DNA of 64,000 bases from Gigantopelta aegis (taxonomy: Eukaryota > Mollusca > Gastropoda > Neomphalida > Peltospiridae). This document shows positions 60,006 through 64,000 of the stretch, in pieces (position 1 is the stretch's first letter; each line of letters begins with the position of its first letter). The position numbers and the translations under genes are program-made. The stretch covers positions 74,959,627-75,023,626 of the forward strand of contig NC_054706.1 in NCBI RefSeq assembly GCF_016097555.1, given 5' to 3'. The notes below the pieces were generated by a model. The model was given only the letters and a program-made list of their open reading frames with translations. It was not told the DNA's origin and did not search any database.

Positions 60006-60700
60006 CTTACATTTAATGAACTACACCCATCCCTACACTTCAAATGTACACATTATTTATGAGCTATACCCCTCTCTACACTTAAAATTAGTACTTTTTC
60101 AACGAGTTACATCCCAGCCTACATTTCAAATGAGTACTTTCACATCAAGCTACACCCTACCTACACTTCAGATCACAAGTACTTTCCACCGAGCAACACC
60201 CCCAACCCTCTCTCTACAGTTCAAACATTATCGACTAGTATGGTATGAACATATTTTGACATCCATGAGGATGAAACCAGGATCTAAAGCACTTGCATAT
60301 GGCAGAACGTGTGGATTCAGTATGTGAGCCCTGTAATGGAAAAACCCTATTTGTTCCTCCGAGCATGACACAGAGACTTCATGATTTCAACAGAGTACCT
60401 TTCCTACACTTCAAATGAATACTTTCCCATCAAGCTACACCGTACCTACACTTCAGGTGAGTGCTTTCCACAGCTACACCCAGCCTACACTTCAAATGAG
60501 TACTTTCATGCAGAGCCACACCTTCAAATGAGAACTTTTCACAAGCTACACCCACCCTACACTTTAAATGAGTACTTCAGTCTTCCCACCAAGTTACACC
60601 ACTCCCTATACTTCTAAGTACTTTCTATGGAGCTACACTCTTCCCTACACTTCAAATACTGACCTACACACTCCCTACACTTCAAACACACTTTGAGAGA
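60000..60700. repeat. Degenerate minisatellite, about 35-40-bp units
   Basis: Around fifteen imperfect units of GCTACACCCACCCTACACTT plus CAAATGAGTACTTTC. Open frames across it are artefacts. The array begins at the head end of the preceding SINE (CTTGGCTACATCCC), whose end resembles the repeat unit. Confidence 0.8.
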
Positions 60701-61204
60701 GAACTTGGTGACTTAGCTACATTCCACACTCTATACTGTAGTACTGATTAGGGAAAATAACACTAAAAGCATTAAAAGTTTTTAACAAATATGTTGTGAT
60801 TCAACTGATGGCTAGAGAATATAGCAGGATAAGACATACCACAGCCTTTAATAAATTCAAAATGCTGGTTTAAGGATATCTATTTCCATTTTCATGTAGT
60901 GCCATACACATTCAAGATACATAATATATAAGCACTTTAATAACTAATGCAAATATACAGAAAGTGGTCAATAAATAATGGGAAAATGAATATTTGGCAC
61001 AAACTAGTATATCGTTTCGAATGGGTTAAACAAGTATGCAGAACAAACCCCAGATCAGTTTGCAAGTATATACAAGAATATAAAAGTATATTCTTTTATA
61101 TTTAGGTGAATAATACAGAATTTGAGTTTTACTCAAGACTTTCTTCTTCTTCAACATTCAGACCTTGCCCTTTGCTTTTGTACAAATTTGAAGATCCTTC
61201 ATTC

Positions 61205-61640
61205 ACTCTCATCAAGATCCAGACCTGTAAGCTTTCACCCCGTAACAAATTGTTCTAATCAACTTCCAGACTACCTTTTAAAAAGAACATCAACATCCAA
61301 ACTACTCTTAATCAAGGTTTTCATCAACATCCAGAACATGATTAAGTAATGTCTTCATCAACATCCTGACTACAGGTTTACTCATGTTTTCATCAACATC
61401 CCGACTACTCTTAAGCCATATTTCCATATTACTTTTTAACTATGTCTTCATCAACATCCAGACTACCTTTTACTCATGCCCTCTTTATCAAACTATCTTG
61501 TACCATGTTTTTTTCCATCATCCAAACTACCTATTACCGATATTCTCATCAACATCTAGACTTTTTTTTAACCATCACTAGCAGACTACCTCTTTCCATG
61601 TCCTCGTAAAGAGTCCTATCCATGCCCAACATCCAAACCA
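61205..61640. repeat. Degenerate minisatellite, CATCAACATCCAGACTACC units
   Basis: About ten imperfect units of roughly 30-45 bases containing TTCATCAACATCCAGACTAC and TTTTAACTCATG. No protein is implied. Confidence 0.75.
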
Positions 61641-61717
61641 TTATGATGTGAAGTGACAAGAGTACAGTGAAGGAAATTCATCCTCAATGTCAGATTTAAC
61701 ACCTAGTAACAATTACA

Positions 61718-62242
61718 TTTAAGAGACTGTCCGGAGTTTGCTGCCATTCTAAGATGTTTCTGACTAATAAAATCTTGTCTTGTTCAGAATATCAGTGTCT
61801 GTACATCAGGGCCGTAGCTAGCATGGCGGCAAGAATTTTTTTTTGGAAAGCATTATAGAAACTTAAAGAAAGTTCTCTTCTTAACCGTTTAAGGAGTTTT
61901 AGACTATTAACTACACAGTTGCTCCACTCCCCCCCCCCCCCCCAAACAAAAAATCCTAGCTATGGCCCTGTACATTCAATGTGTTTCTGATCGTCCGTTT
62001 GTAAGCAGACCAAAAAGATATAGAAAAAAAAGAAGAAAAAAAAGTAAAAAAGATATATATTAAGAAATAGATGAAGTTTGATCCAATACAAACTTTCGGA
62101 TGATCACACACATTTAGTATACATCCACCGATATGTTATGCAAAAATATATATATATATATTATGTAATTATAGTCATTAAAAGAGTCTGTTGGTCGGCA
62201 AAACTTTAACAATGGCAGCCCACTCTGGACAGCCTCTTTAAG
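61718..62242. mobile_element. Foldback MITE (copy 3) carrying a nested CAGGGCC element
   Basis: Ends TTTAAGAGACTGTCCGGAGT and CTGGACAGCCTCTTTAA match the family at 17,048 and 22,399. Inside, 61807-61970 is a separate element with CAGGGCCGTAGCTAG and CTAGCTATGGCCCTG termini flanked by TACAT on both sides. Confidence 0.75.
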
Positions 62243-63690
62243 ATAAGACAATCAGTTTGCCATACAGCTAACCAGACAATGTGGTTTTAGTTTCTTCTCT
62301 TTTTCATAAAACTAATTCTACTTACTGGACACTAGTCTGAAGTAAAACAACAAAATACATATATAAATACAATTGTCAGTTACAGTGTGCGATGACAGAC
62401 TGCAAGTTTTATTGGTTAAAAATGTGATTCAACAAACAGCATAATAGCCTATTACTTTTTAATATTATTTTCTTTTAGTTTAACAAGTGCATTTTTTACA
62501 ACCAGAACAGTTAATACATACATTGTCTATATTGTTTTTGGTTAAGTATTCTTTTTCGTTAAAATAATAGAAAGAATTTGATAAAAGTGAAAAATTATTT
62601 TGAAATACATGTTAAAATACATTTGTTTATTAAATAAAAGCAACTATCTTAACAAGTCCATGTGCCATGGATTCCACTAAGGCAGATTAAAAATGTAATA
62701 TAAATAGTTTAAATAATGCTGATTGGAAAGTAGCTTTTGCGCATAATAAAACAATACTGTGTTCTATAAGACAGTTCATGCAATAATAAAAATGATGTTG
62801 TGAGGTGTGGAGGATATCAATAAATTATCTACGGTCTTCTAATTGCATACTGAACATCAGATGATGATGATGATGATGATGATGTACAAAATCAATGACA
62901 TGTAAATGTTTTTAAAAACATTAAAACTAACCTGTAGTTATTAGGTTTATTCCATTCCAAATAAATAACATACAATTATTTACACAACAATCATACATAT
63001 TTAGATGTAAATTATCTAAGATGTCAAAAAAAGAAAAAGAAAGAAAGAAAGAAAAAAAAGAAGAAAATAGAAGTGAAATCTGATTATCAATAAGCACTTT
63101 TTCGTTGAGATGTCTGTGGGTCTACCTCTTCACACCAGCATATCTAGTAATTAAAACATTCTTCTTCTTTTAAGTTTGGTTCCCAAATACAGTCACATGA
63201 CAAGAATGATGAATACAAAAATATGCAAAGTAAAAACAAGTAAAATTCACTCAGATTAACCAAGAAAAAGCAAAATGGCACAAAAAAAGCAACTTTCAAT
63301 AGCTTTAGTAAAATACAGCAAAAAAACATTACAGCAGGATGTTTGTCCAGCCCTACTAATGTGTCACATGTTTTCAAATTTAGAAGAACCCACCACACCC
63401 ACCCACCCCCACCTAAAAAAAGAAAAGAAGAAAAAAAAAAAAGCCAAACCAACCAAACCTGCCAGGCTTTGTCCTCAAATTTATCATATGGGGGTGGAAA
63501 GGCAATGTGTTCACCCCACAAAATTAAAACTATTTTTAACATCTGCATAGAGAACAAATAACAGAAGACACCAAGTATAAAATAATTTTGGTGTCACCTG
63601 TTTCTTCCATGTTGTATATTGTGAAAGAGTCCCCATGTCTGGTATGGTTGTACGACTATTGACAACCGACTCTCTGTACATGGTGTTATG
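62243..63690. other. Gene-free AT-rich stretch
   Basis: Contains a GAT trinucleotide run at about 62,858-62,884, A/G-rich tracts near 63,027-63,065 and 63,416-63,445, and no supported exon. The 137-codon reverse frame at 63557-63144 is very Phe/Leu-rich and read from A-rich sequence. Confidence 0.5.
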
Positions 63691-63697
63691 ATGTCTG

Positions 63698-64000
63698 CAA
63701 AATATGACCATTGATCAATAACATGTTTTTAAAATATGACAATTGATGAAGTACTGATCTTGATACAAGTCATAAAGACGTTTCTACTTATGGCCATTGA
63801 TGAAGAATTGGTTTTTGTACAAGTTATAAAAGACATTTTCAAAATATGACCATTGATGAAGAATTGGTTTTTGTACAAGTTATAAAAGACATTTTCAAAA
63901 TATGACCATTGATGAAGAATTGGTTCTTGTAAAAGTTATAGAAGATATTGTTAAAATATGACCATTGATGAAAAATTGGTTCTTGTACAAATTGTGATGA
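63698..64000. repeat. 56-57-bp minisatellite at the window edge
   Basis: Repeats of AAATATGACCATTGATGAAG, AATTGGTTTTTGTACAAGTT and ATAAAAGACATTTTC, about five units, the last cut by the window end. Confidence 0.85.

Noticed and set aside
63144-63557. A 137-codon Phe/Leu-rich reverse frame.
   Set aside because: Read from A-rich tracts; composition-driven.
1-64000. Virus-derived or LTR-type elements.
   Set aside because: I looked for reverse transcriptase, integrase, capsid and long terminal repeat signs and saw none that I could support.

Overview
This is a eukaryotic nuclear window, AT-rich, intron-rich and crowded with short interspersed repeats. Two tRNA-headed SINE families, many small inverted-repeat transposons and the intron/exon style look like a lophotrochozoan, most likely a mollusc and perhaps a gastropod. 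That assignment is inference from general repeat character, not from a database match. I see no bacterial-style operons, no CRISPR, and no retroviral, LTR-element or Polinton coding remains.

Four host genes are supported. (1) A minus-strand coiled-coil protein gene of unknown identity has ten exons between 21,632 and 9,060 and runs on past the last exon I can place. (2) CFAP299 on the plus strand (25,179-33,088, six exons) rebuilds to exactly 233 residues. (3) A ZDHHC1/11-type palmitoyltransferase on the minus strand (42,635-41,550, 361 residues) has an uninterrupted reading frame. (4) A PAQR3-type seven-helix receptor on the plus strand (46,341-55,956, six coding exons, 336 residues) lies head to head with the ZDHHC gene. 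Exon phases join cleanly in all three spliced genes.

The introns and gaps hold most of the mobile DNA. A pogo-like element sits inside a SINE and itself contains another SINE (2,005-3,588). A 3.4-kb element with CAGGGC ends fills most of CFAP299 intron 5 and contains a decayed mariner. A nearly whole Tc1-type element (54,276-55,773) sits in PAQR3 intron 5. There are piggyBac-type and foldback MITEs, and a SINE whose 70-bp tRNA-like head is repeated 17 times (34,031-35,227), followed by a 710-bp tandem duplication.

The most striking observation is that three intronic minisatellites and one 3'-UTR minisatellite appear to be grown from the edges of coding exons. PAQR3 intron 2 holds about 3.2 kb of roughly 30-bp units copied from the 3' splice site and first bases of exon 3. 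Two introns of the coiled-coil gene hold arrays copied from the preceding exon end plus its GTTAGT donor. The PAQR3 stop codon and last coding bases are repeated as 25-bp units in the 3' UTR. These arrays fill introns with decoy splice sites, and in the middle of the PAQR3 array the acceptor AG has been replaced. This exon-edge-seeded repeat growth is the best candidate here for something not previously described.
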